A DNA stretch of 64,000 nt from Micromonospora sp. NBC_01740 (GTDB lineage Bacteria > Actinomycetota > Actinomycetes > Mycobacteriales > Micromonosporaceae): assembly GCF_035920365.1 (NCBI RefSeq), contig NZ_CP109150.1, forward strand, positions 2,294,001 through 2,358,000, read 5' to 3'. Made by a program: the position numbers and the translations under genes. Of this stretch, positions 18,633-25,952 are shown piece after piece (within the stretch, counting starts at the first letter, position 1; every line of letters starts with the position of its first letter). Under the pieces are notes generated by a model. That model was not told the DNA's origin, did not search any database, and was given only the letters and a program-made list of their open reading frames with translations.

Positions 18633-19010
18633 ATGGTCGATCGTGACGAGCCGACCGGAGCGTTGGTCCGTCCATACGCCGTTACCCGTGGTCGTACCCG
18701 CCCCCGCCTCGACATCGCGCTGGAGGCGCTCGTCGAGACGACGGTGCGCGGCCGCGCCGCTGCCAATGGCAACGGCGCTCAGGGCCGCGAGCACCAGTAC
18801 ATCGCTGCGCTGTGTGATGGACGTGTGCAGTCGCTCGCCGAGATCGCGGCGCGGCTGCAGCTCCCGCTCGGTGTGGCACGGGTGCTCATCGCCGACATGG
18901 CGACGGACGGCCTGGTCGCGGTCCACGAGCCGACCATTCTGGACGACTCGGACGACGCGGTGGGCACTGAACTGCTGGAGAGGGTGCTGAGTGGACTTCG
19001 CAGGCTCTGA
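18633..19010 (+). CDS. cvnC: conservon DUF742 protein CvnC
   Basis: This is the DUF742 component of the conservon. Residues RPYAVTRGRTRP and the helix-turn-helix-like segment VQSLAEIAARLQLPLGVARVLIADMATDGLV are characteristic. I use the ATG at 18633, with GAGGGAGG upstream at workable spacing; an in-frame GTG at 18621 is also possible. It overlaps cvnD by 20 bases. In conservons this protein is part of the membrane-bound complex with the kinase and the GTPase. Confidence 0.9.
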   Translation: MVDRDEPTGALVRPYAVTRGRTRPRLDIALEALVETTVRGRAAANGNGAQGREHQYIAALCDGRVQSLAEIAARLQLPLGVARVLIADMATDGLVAVHEPTILDDSDDAVGTELLERVLSGLRRL

Positions 19011-19605
19011 CATGTCGCACCGCCCGCCGACCCCGAGTGGGCGCGTGACGTCGGCGAAGATCGTTATCGCCGGTGGATTCGGCGTCGGCAAGACGACGCT
19101 GGTCGGCTCGGTCTCGGAGATCACGCCGCTGACGACCGAGGCCATCATGACCTCCGCCGGCGTGGGCGTCGACGACACCCGGCAGGTGCCGGGCAAGACG
19201 ACGACCACGGTGGCGATGGACTTCGGCCGCATCTCGATCGACCGTGACCTGATCCTGTACCTGTTCGGTACGCCGGGGCAGACCCGGTTCTGGTTCATGT
19301 GGGACGAGTTGGTCCGCGGCGCGATCGGCGCGGTCGTGCTGGTGGACACCCGCCGGCTGGCCGACTGCTTCGCGGCGATCGACTTCTTCGAGCACCGGCG
19401 GCTGCCGTACCTGGTGGCCATCAACTGCTTCGACGGGATGCAGTACCACGACCCGCAGGACGTTCGGGACGCGCTCGCGATCCCCGGCGACGTGCCGGTG
19501 GTGGCCTGCGACGCCCGTAACCGGGAGTCGACGAAGCACGTGCTGATCTCGCTGGTCGAGTACGTGCTGACCATGCGGCGCTCGCGCGCCGTGGCGCCGG
19601 CCTGA
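18991..19605 (+). CDS. cvnD: conservon small GTPase CvnD
   Basis: This 204-residue Ras-like ATP/GTP-binding protein carries Walker A GGFGVGKTT, the switch-II region YLFGTPGQTRFWFMWDE with a Gln where Ras GTPases have theirs, and NCFD in place of the guanine-specific NKxD. The substituted NKxD is usual in this subfamily. It begins at a GTG inside the end of cvnC, so the four cvn genes form one coupled unit. An internal ATG (MSHRPPTP) at 19012 is an alternative start. Confidence 0.93.
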   Translation: MDFAGSDMSHRPPTPSGRVTSAKIVIAGGFGVGKTTLVGSVSEITPLTTEAIMTSAGVGVDDTRQVPGKTTTTVAMDFGRISIDRDLILYLFGTPGQTRFWFMWDELVRGAIGAVVLVDTRRLADCFAAIDFFEHRRLPYLVAINCFDGMQYHDPQDVRDALAIPGDVPVVACDARNRESTKHVLISLVEYVLTMRRSRAVAPA

Positions 19606-19615
19606 TCGCTGCGAC

Positions 19616-19649
19616 GCGCCCGGTGACGGCCTCGGCCGCCACCGGGCGC
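19616..19649. terminator. hairpin after conservon operon
   Basis: GCGCCCGGTG (19616-19625) pairs perfectly with CACCGGGCGC (19640-19649) around a 14-nt loop. It lies between the convergent stops of cvnD and the binding-protein gene and is a likely bidirectional terminator. Confidence 0.6.
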
Positions 19650-19680
19650 TCGTTGCTGCCCGCACCAGGGTGGCGCGGGG

Positions 19681-20904
19681 TCAGGACACCCGCGTCCAGG
19701 CACCCGCGTTGACGGTGTAGACGCCCAGTGAGCCCTGGTCCATGCCGCCGTGCCGGATGGGGGTGAAGGAGTACATCCCCGCCATCCCCTCGGTGACCTG
19801 GTTCTGCAGGAACGCCCGGATCCGTCCACGGTCGACGCTGGTGGACAGCCGCGCCGCGTCGGCGACCAACTGCACCGCGTCGGACGCGTACGGGGCGAAG
19901 CCGCTGAACCCGCCGTGCAGCTGGACGTAGCGGTAGACGAACTCCTTGCGGTCCAGCGCCGACATGGTGGTGTTGGCGAGCATCGCCCCGCCCAGCGAGG
20001 TCGGGTGGACGGCGTACGCGCCCTCCAGGAGGGCCGCGTTCCCGCCCTCCAGGGTCTGCTCGGCGACCCCGCCCGCGTCGAGGAACACCGGCCCGTCGTA
20101 GCCGGCCCGGCGCAGCGCCCCGACTGCGGCGGCCGAGTCCGGTGCGGTCGCCCACACCACCACCCCGTCGGGGCGCGAGCCCGTCGCCGCGCGGGCCGCC
20201 CGGCGGAGGTCCGTGCCGGTGCGGGGCAGCCGGGTGGCGGTGCTCAGCGCCACCCCCGCCGTCCGCAGGGCGCCTGTCATGGCCCGTACGCCGGAGTCGC
20301 CGTGCAGGCCGTCCGCGGCCAGCAGCGCCACCCGGGAGAGCCGCTGCGAGGCGATGAGCCGGGCGAGCCGTCGGGCCATGTCGCCGGCGTCCGGGGTCAT
20401 CTTGAAGACGTACGTCCGCTGCGCCAGCGGCAGCACGATCCCGTCGCCGAAGGCGAGTGAGAGGAACGGCACCCGCTCCTTCTGCGCCACCCCGGCCAGG
20501 GCCATCGAGGTCTCGGCCATGGTGCCGCCGACCAGGGCGTGTACGCCGCCCTCGCGGGCCAGTGCGGTGGCCTGCCGGGCCGCCAGCGCGGGGTTGCCGG
20601 CGTTGTCCCGCACCTCCAGCCGTACGGCGCGGCGGAGGTTGCCGATCGGCACGCCCTTGGCGTTGAGCGATTCGAGGGTGATCTCCAGCGCCCGCTGCTG
20701 GAGGACGCCGAGCGCGGCGCCGGGACCGGTCAGCTCCAGGCTGACCCCGACCAGCAGCTCCTGACCGCCCGGTGCGACGGCCGTGGCGCGACCGCCCTCG
20801 CCCGTCTCGCCGCGCCCGCAGGCGCCGAGCAGGAGCGTGCCGGCCGTCGCGGCCAGCAGGCCCCGACGGGTGAACACGGAGGGGCCGTTCGCCGATGTCG
20901 CCAT
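19681..20904 (-). CDS. ABC-type branched-chain amino-acid-like substrate-binding lipoprotein
   Basis: The product (407 residues) is a type 1 periplasmic-binding protein of the LivJ group. The signal FTRRGLLAATAGTLLLGACG combines a twin-arginine-like start with a clear lipobox (LGAC). VGVSLELTGPGAALG, DNAGNPALAARQATAL and LVGGTMAE are family marks. I use the ATG at 20904 with GAAGG upstream rather than longer Arg-rich extensions. No permease or ATPase gene is adjacent, so it may be an orphan receptor. Its convergent position after cvnABCD could be chance, but a ligand-sensing role with the conservon is possible. Confidence 0.85.
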   Translation of the reverse strand: MATSANGPSVFTRRGLLAATAGTLLLGACGRGETGEGGRATAVAPGGQELLVGVSLELTGPGAALGVLQQRALEITLESLNAKGVPIGNLRRAVRLEVRDNAGNPALAARQATALAREGGVHALVGGTMAETSMALAGVAQKERVPFLSLAFGDGIVLPLAQRTYVFKMTPDAGDMARRLARLIASQRLSRVALLAADGLHGDSGVRAMTGALRTAGVALSTATRLPRTGTDLRRAARAATGSRPDGVVVWATAPDSAAAVGALRRAGYDGPVFLDAGGVAEQTLEGGNAALLEGAYAVHPTSLGGAMLANTTMSALDRKEFVYRYVQLHGGFSGFAPYASDAVQLVADAARLSTSVDRGRIRAFLQNQVTEGMAGMYSFTPIRHGGMDQGSLGVYTVNAGAWTRVS

Positions 20905-21033
20905 GAGTCGCCTTCCCACCCGGCGACCCCTGCCGCCGGCTGTTCCGCCGGTATGCTCCCGGCCGCCGCGACATGGCGTCAAATTATCCGGGTGTGGGCA
21001 GGAACACGCAGGTGGGAGGCGGTTTCCCGGCGG

Positions 21034-23628
21034 TCAGGAACGGTAGCCGGCGGAGCGGTACTCGTATTCCCGGTCGTCGTCGCGGTCGCCCGTGTCGCGG
21101 GTGAAGTCCCAGCCGCCAGCGGCCTCCCGGCCGGGTCGGCCGCCGACCGCGAACCCGCCGATCTCCTGTCCACGGCGCCAGCCGCGGAAGTAGCCGGTGG
21201 TGTTCTCGGCGAGGCTCGCCGCGTCGCGGACGATCCGCAGGGGTCGCTCGTCCCGCAGCGGTGAGCCGGGGACGAGGTTGGCCTGGGGGACCCGCTTCGG
21301 CAGCCCTGCCGAGGTCTCGGCACCGACCGCCGGGCGGGCGGCCTGCTCGGCCGCCTGCCAGCCGGTGTCGGCCGTGGTCGACCATTCCATGTCGGACTCG
21401 TCGTCGTGCCCCACGAACCAGGCGGACTTGGCCTGGGCGAAGATCAGCAGGTCGCCGTCGCCCTCGTCGGACACGGGCGGCGGGCGGCGCTCCATCGGGG
21501 GCGCCGGGCGGTAGTCGGCCGCCGGTCGCTCGTCGCGGAGTGCGGGCCGCTCGTCGCGGAGTGCCGGCCGGTACTCGGCCGCCGGCCGCTCGTCGCGGGG
21601 TGCCGGTCGCTCGTCGCGGAGGGCAGGCCGCTCGTCGCGGAGTGCGGGCCGCTCGTCGCGGAGTGCCGGTCGGTAGTCGGCGGCCGGTCGCTCGTCACGA
21701 GGTGCCGGCCGGTACTCGGTCGGCGGTCGCTCCTCGCGGGGGGCGGGCCGGCCATTACGGGCGGCCTCCTCGCGGTCGACCAGCCGCAGCGGGGGCGTCT
21801 CGGGCTGGGCGTCGGCGGCCGGGCCCGTTCCGCCGCGCAGCGCGCGGTCCGCCAGCGGCGGCGGCTCGACCAGCCGCAGCACCGGAGGCTCCTGGGGCAG
21901 GTCGTCGGCCAGCCAGGGCGGGGTGACCCGGCGCTCCGCCCCCGGATCGGTCGGGGCGTCGACGCCGCGCCCGTCGCGGTCGCCGTAGGAGCCGACGACC
22001 GGGTTCTTGGCGGAACTGTCGGCCGGGTCCTCCGGGTTGTTGACCAGCGGCCAGTTCGCCCGGGACCCGGGGGGAGCGGACTCCGCCCGGTCGGCCGTGG
22101 GTTCCTGGCCGGGGCGTGGCGTGGGCACGGGAACGCTCAGGTCGGTGGCGCTGAAGCCACCCGTGGGCGTGGCCGGCTCGCCGTTGGTCTTCGGGCGGGG
22201 CGGGATCACGGTGCGCTGGCGCTCCGCGCGGGCGCTCTGGATCGCCGCCGTGGTCAGGGTGGGGCGGAACGGCTCTCCCGCCTCGGCCGGCGGCACCGTG
22301 CCCCGCTGCGCCGGAGCGATGGGGGTGATGCCCGGCGGCGGAGGTGGCGGCGCGGACACCGGGCGGTTGGTCGGGCCGTCGATTCGGCTCGGCAGCGACC
22401 CGGGGCGTGTGGGGGGCGCGGAGACCGGGGGACCGGCGACCGCTGCCGGCGTCACCGGCGTCGGCGCGACCGGCGGCGGGCTGACGGGGGCCGGTGCGAC
22501 CGGCGGCGGGCCGAGCGGCCGGGGGGCCGGGGGCGGCGTCGGGCCGGAGGCGGGCTCGGGCCGGCTGCGGCGGCCACCGCCCGGGGCGGGCTCGGGCTCG
22601 GCGGGCCGGAGGGCACGCAGGCCGTTGCCGGCGGGGGTGAGGCCGGGCAGAGCGCCGCCGGTGGGGGCGAGGCCGGGTGCGTCGCCGAGCGGTTCGCCGT
22701 GCCGGATCGCGGCGCGGCGGCCGGGGGCCGGGGTGGCGGGCGTGCCGACCCGGTCGTTGAGCGCGCCCACCAGCGCCTGGCAGCCGGCGTCGCAGGCCCG
22801 GACGGAGGCGACCGCCTGCCGCACGGTCTCCGCCACGGCGGAGGTGAGGGCGCGGTTGACGGTGGCGCGTCGGGGCGTCTCGCTGATGGCCACCCGCAGG
22901 GCGGTCACCGCTGAGGTGAGCTCGTCGGCGTCGGCGACCCCGTCGGCGGCGAGCCGCGCCGTGACCGCCTCGGCGGGGGCCGGGGCGTCGTCGCCGTGGC
23001 CCACGGTGCCGCTCAGCATGCCGGGCTCGGGCAGGGCGTCCAGCACGGCCAGCGAGACCGGCTCGGCCGGGTCCGGGTACGCCCGCAACGCGGCCGGGTA
23101 GAGCTCGCGGAGCACCTCCCGCAGCGCGACGGCGGCGGAGTGCCGGCCGCTGGCCAGGGCGGCGTGCGCGGCGAGGACCTGCTTGTAGCCGGCGAGGTCC
23201 CGGGGGGCCGGGAGGGTGACGGCGGAGAGGGCGCCGGCCTGCAGGGCGCGGGCCAGGCCGACGGCGCGCCGCTCGGCCGGGGGCGACTGCATCTCCTCCA
23301 GGGAGTCGTCGTCGGCGAAGCGCTCGGCGAAGTCGTCGACGGAGTCGTCGTCGGCGATCGCCAGTGGACGCCCGGCGGCGCTGAGCAGCGAGGTGACCGT
23401 GTGGTCGTCGCTGTCGGCGGCGATGGCCGCACCGCTCGGCCCGCCCGACCGCTCCACGAGCAGCGCGACCAGCTGGGCGTAGCCAGCGGGGTCGTCACCG
23501 ATCTCGCAGACATGCAGCAGACGGCCTGCGTCGTCGACCACAGCGGACGTCAGCGTCGAACCGGCCGAGACCGGTCGGTCGGCCGGATCCGCCGAGGCCA
23601 GACCGCAGTACACGCGCACGAGCGCCAC
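21034..23628 (-). CDS. IS110 transposase-like domain fused to CvnA-type tail
   Basis: This 864-residue protein begins at a GTG with GGGAGGAGG eight bases upstream. Residues ~1-250 resemble the RuvC-like N-terminus and helical part of IS110 transposases in pattern (VDDAGRLLHVCEIGDD, AGYKQVLAAHAAL, VALREVLRELYPAALRAY), but the first catalytic DxGK-type motif is replaced by GLASADP, so it is probably inactive. The middle is Pro-rich, then RDERPA repeats. The last ~150 residues carry SAWFVG, a GWQAAEQAA segment and GLPKRVPQANLVPG, matching the CvnA tail in order and spacing. No terminal inverted repeats were seen. It looks domesticated and possibly signalling-related. Confidence 0.7.
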   Translation of the reverse strand: MALVRVYCGLASADPADRPVSAGSTLTSAVVDDAGRLLHVCEIGDDPAGYAQLVALLVERSGGPSGAAIAADSDDHTVTSLLSAAGRPLAIADDDSVDDFAERFADDDSLEEMQSPPAERRAVGLARALQAGALSAVTLPAPRDLAGYKQVLAAHAALASGRHSAAVALREVLRELYPAALRAYPDPAEPVSLAVLDALPEPGMLSGTVGHGDDAPAPAEAVTARLAADGVADADELTSAVTALRVAISETPRRATVNRALTSAVAETVRQAVASVRACDAGCQALVGALNDRVGTPATPAPGRRAAIRHGEPLGDAPGLAPTGGALPGLTPAGNGLRALRPAEPEPAPGGGRRSRPEPASGPTPPPAPRPLGPPPVAPAPVSPPPVAPTPVTPAAVAGPPVSAPPTRPGSLPSRIDGPTNRPVSAPPPPPPGITPIAPAQRGTVPPAEAGEPFRPTLTTAAIQSARAERQRTVIPPRPKTNGEPATPTGGFSATDLSVPVPTPRPGQEPTADRAESAPPGSRANWPLVNNPEDPADSSAKNPVVGSYGDRDGRGVDAPTDPGAERRVTPPWLADDLPQEPPVLRLVEPPPLADRALRGGTGPAADAQPETPPLRLVDREEAARNGRPAPREERPPTEYRPAPRDERPAADYRPALRDERPALRDERPALRDERPAPRDERPAAEYRPALRDERPALRDERPAADYRPAPPMERRPPPVSDEGDGDLLIFAQAKSAWFVGHDDESDMEWSTTADTGWQAAEQAARPAVGAETSAGLPKRVPQANLVPGSPLRDERPLRIVRDAASLAENTTGYFRGWRRGQEIGGFAVGGRPGREAAGGWDFTRDTGDRDDDREYEYRSAGYRS
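21490..21745 (-). repeat. RDERPA-encoding tandem repeat region
   Basis: Within the preceding gene, a repeating unit encodes RPALRDE/RPAPRDE, with seven exact RDERPA hexapeptides interspersed with AAEYRP or AADYRP. It is a low-complexity, highly charged linker. Nucleotide repeats are near-identical, implying recent expansion by slippage or recombination. Confidence 0.8.
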
Positions 23629-23692
23629 GGCGTCGTCCTCCTCCCGGGACACAAGGCTTTCACTGCCAGAGACTGATGCTCCCCGTAAAGGG

Positions 23693-24613
23693 TCAGTCGC
23701 GCCAGTCCACCGTCGCAGAGATCTTCCCGACAATGGTGCGCCAACCCAGACTTGCGGTTTGTGCCCCGATTTTCCTCAGCCGGCGCCGACCGAAGAACCC
23801 GCCCACACCGCCGTCGACCGAGGCGCGCAGCGCCTCGTCCAGGTCGTCGAGGCTGGAGCCGGCGGAGAGCATGTCCAGCACCGCGGGCAGCCGCAGCGCG
23901 TACGCCAGGTCGCGGGCCACCTCACCGGCCTCGATGAGCAGCGTCCAGTCCCAGGTGTCGTGCCCGCCGCGGAGGTTCTCCACCACCAGGTCGAGCTCGT
24001 AGACGTCCTCGTCGAGCGGCGCGATGTCGGCCGGCTCCACCCGTTCGGACAGTTCATTCCAGCTGTCCAGTTGAGACAGGTCGTTCGGCGCCCCGGAGCG
24101 GATGAAGCTGACCAGCGACTCGGGCGTCTTGAAGAGCAGCAGCTTCCCACGGTGGGTGAGGAAGACCGGCACCTCCTCGTCGCCCGCCTCGTCCTCGTCG
24201 TCCTCGGCGGCGGTCTCGGCGTCCTCGTCGTCGGTCGCGTCGCGGCGGCGGCCCTTGGCCTCCTCGTCGTCGCTCTCGGCGAACTCCTGGGCGACCTCCT
24301 CGTCGAGGATGACGACGGCCTCGTCGTCGTCCTCCTCGTCCTCCTCCGTGACCTGGCGGCGGGCCAGGAACGGGTCGTCCTGGTCGCGCTCGGTGACGTC
24401 GGTCGGGGTCAGCTCCCGCGCCGGCCGGTAGGCCCGCAGGGTGTAGCCCGTGCCGGCGGGCAGCGCGATCTCCACCGGGTCGATCCGCAGCTCGTCCCAG
24501 AGGGCGCGGGCGGCCTCGGCCGAGACGGTTGCGGTGCCGGACTCGGCCGGGGCGTCGGCGTCGTCGAGCTCGGGCTCGTCGGCGTCGGGCCGTTGGGGCG
24601 ACTGGCGGGCCAC
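23693..24613 (-). CDS. conserved actinobacterial protein with acidic central region
   Basis: The protein has 306 residues. The GTG start has GGAGG five bases upstream. Residues ~20-170 include a run dominated by Asp and Glu (EEDEEDDDEAVVILDEE and ATDDEDAETAAEDDEDEAGDEE), followed by a compact C-terminal domain with FLTHRGKLLLFKTPESLVSFIRSG, LDSWNELSERV and FFGRRRLRKIGAQ. There is no signal peptide. I do not know a defined function; similar proteins are usually left as hypothetical. The neighbouring IS110-like gene begins 64 bases downstream on the same strand. Confidence 0.75.
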   Translation of the reverse strand: MARQSPQRPDADEPELDDADAPAESGTATVSAEAARALWDELRIDPVEIALPAGTGYTLRAYRPARELTPTDVTERDQDDPFLARRQVTEEDEEDDDEAVVILDEEVAQEFAESDDEEAKGRRRDATDDEDAETAAEDDEDEAGDEEVPVFLTHRGKLLLFKTPESLVSFIRSGAPNDLSQLDSWNELSERVEPADIAPLDEDVYELDLVVENLRGGHDTWDWTLLIEAGEVARDLAYALRLPAVLDMLSAGSSLDDLDEALRASVDGGVGGFFGRRRLRKIGAQTASLGWRTIVGKISATVDWRD

Positions 24614-24742
24614 GCTGACCTCCGTGTGCTTCGGGTTGCCCGCCGGCGTCCGCCGCCGGCGAGTGACTCTGGGCACATACCCTAGTGGGCGTCTCCGGGA
24701 GACCGGTGCCCGCACCCCGGTGGCGGAGCGGGCGGCCGACAA

Positions 24743-24755
24743 GTAGCGTTGCTAC
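24743..24755. promoter_or_regulatory. GTAGC-N3-GCTAC repeat overlapping padR promoter
   Basis: A perfect 5-bp inverted repeat with 3-bp spacer lies two bases before the padR ATG. It contains a TAGCGT -10-like hexamer at 24744-24749, so a bound repressor would block the padR promoter. Autoregulation by PadR is the simplest reading. Confidence 0.4.
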
Positions 24756-24757
24756 GC

Positions 24758-25099
24758 ATGAAGGCCCAGGCGCTGCACGGACACCTCGACGCGCTGCTGC
24801 TCGCGGTGCTCGAGCAGGGCCCGCTGCACGGCTACGCGATCATCGAGGCGCTGCGCAACCGCAGCGACGGGCAGCTCGACCTGCCGACCGGCACCATCTA
24901 TCCCGCGCTGCGCCGGCTGGAGCGGGCCGGCCACGTGGCCAGCACCTGGAGCACCGTCAACGGGCGGGAACGGCGGACGTACCAACTCACCGACGAGGGC
25001 CGGCGGGCGCTGGCCGGCGAGCGGTCCGGGTGGCGCGAGTTCCGCTCCACCGTCGGCCGGTTCCTCGACACCGACACCACGCCGGCGGCGCCGGCCTGA
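24758..25099 (+). CDS. PadR family transcriptional regulator
   Basis: This short (113 residue) PadR protein has the winged-helix core LDALLLAVLEQGPLHGYAIIEAL, LPTGTIYPALRRLERAGHV and RRTYQLTDEGRRAL, with a short C-terminal helix. The ATG at 24758 is preferred over a TTG three codons earlier because translation of the family starts at MKAQALHGHLD. PadR genes are often paired with membrane proteins that carry a permease-prefix domain; one lies convergently just downstream. Confidence 0.9.
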   Translation: MKAQALHGHLDALLLAVLEQGPLHGYAIIEALRNRSDGQLDLPTGTIYPALRRLERAGHVASTWSTVNGRERRTYQLTDEGRRALAGERSGWREFRSTVGRFLDTDTTPAAPA

Positions 25100-25204
25100 C
25101 GGGCACCGGCCAGCGCGACAGACCGGTGTCCCTCGTCCGTCCTCCGTCGTGCGGGACGGGCGGCAGCCCTCGACCCGGGCGAGGCGCCCGATCCGTGGCC
25201 GGGA

Positions 25205-25861
25205 TCAGCGGGCCGCGAGCAGCCAGGTGCGGGCGGCCCGGCCGAGCCAGAGGTAGCCGGCGGCGGCCACCGCCGCGCCGATGATCATGGGCGGCCAGGT
25301 GAGCGCGTCGTCCCAGAGGCCGATCGACCACGCGAAGAGTGCCGAGCCGGTCAGTACGCCGAGGGCGAGGACCCCGACGAGGGCCGCCCCCACCGCCCGG
25401 TCGGCGCCGCCGCGCAGCGCCGCCCGGCCGGCCCGCAGCAGCCCTGTCGCGGCCAGCGCGAACGCCGCCGCCCAGATCCAGCCCACCGACGCCGACAGCA
25501 GCTGGTAGGCGGCCGGCGGCGGGGAGCCGCCCCAGCTCGACCCCTGCCAGGTGAGGTCGCCGGCGACGAACGCGACAGTGGCGAGCGCGATGACCCGCAG
25601 CGACAGCCCGCGCAGCGCGCCCGCCGCCAGCTCCGCCTGGTAGGCCGGGGCGAGCTCCGCCGGCGAGCCGAAATCGGCCACCGCCCGGTGCTGCGCCTCC
25701 GTCGCCGGCAGCCCGTCCGCCCGGTACGCGTCGACGGCGTCCAGCAGCCCGTGCCGTGCCTCGGTCAGCAGGTCGGACTTGAGCCGGCGCGGCCCCCGCA
25801 GGTGCGCGCCCAGCTCCCGCAGCCGTTCCTCCACCGTCGTCGCGTCGTCCTCGCCCCGCAT
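25205..25861 (-). CDS. permease-prefix (HAAS-like) domain membrane protein
   Basis: The 218-residue protein has a cytoplasmic helical N-terminus (VEERLRELGAHLRGP, LLDAVDAYRADGLPATEAQHRAVADFGSP), typical of the permease-prefix/HAAS domain seen beside PadR regulators, followed by four hydrophobic helices between about residues 85 and 210. It converges on padR. Proteins of this type probably relay membrane signals to, or are regulated by, PadR; the substrate is unknown. Confidence 0.8.
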   Translation of the reverse strand: MRGEDDATTVEERLRELGAHLRGPRRLKSDLLTEARHGLLDAVDAYRADGLPATEAQHRAVADFGSPAELAPAYQAELAAGALRGLSLRVIALATVAFVAGDLTWQGSSWGGSPPPAAYQLLSASVGWIWAAAFALAATGLLRAGRAALRGGADRAVGAALVGVLALGVLTGSALFAWSIGLWDDALTWPPMIIGAAVAAAGYLWLGRAARTWLLAAR

Positions 25862-25952
25862 GGCCCCACCCTGTCACGGGTCGCCGCCGGACGTCGTCGG
25901 GGACAAACCCTGGCCCGACCCGGAGCCGACGGGCGGTCGGGCCGGGCGGAGA

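Noticed and set aside
21034..23628. Intact IS110-family insertion sequence
   Set aside because: The catalytic motif is degenerate, the protein is twice the usual length with Pro-rich and CvnA-like parts, and no element ends were seen.
25100..25204. Terminator between padR and the convergent membrane protein
   Set aside because: Only a weak CACCGG/CCGGTG pairing is visible; not strong enough to list as a feature.
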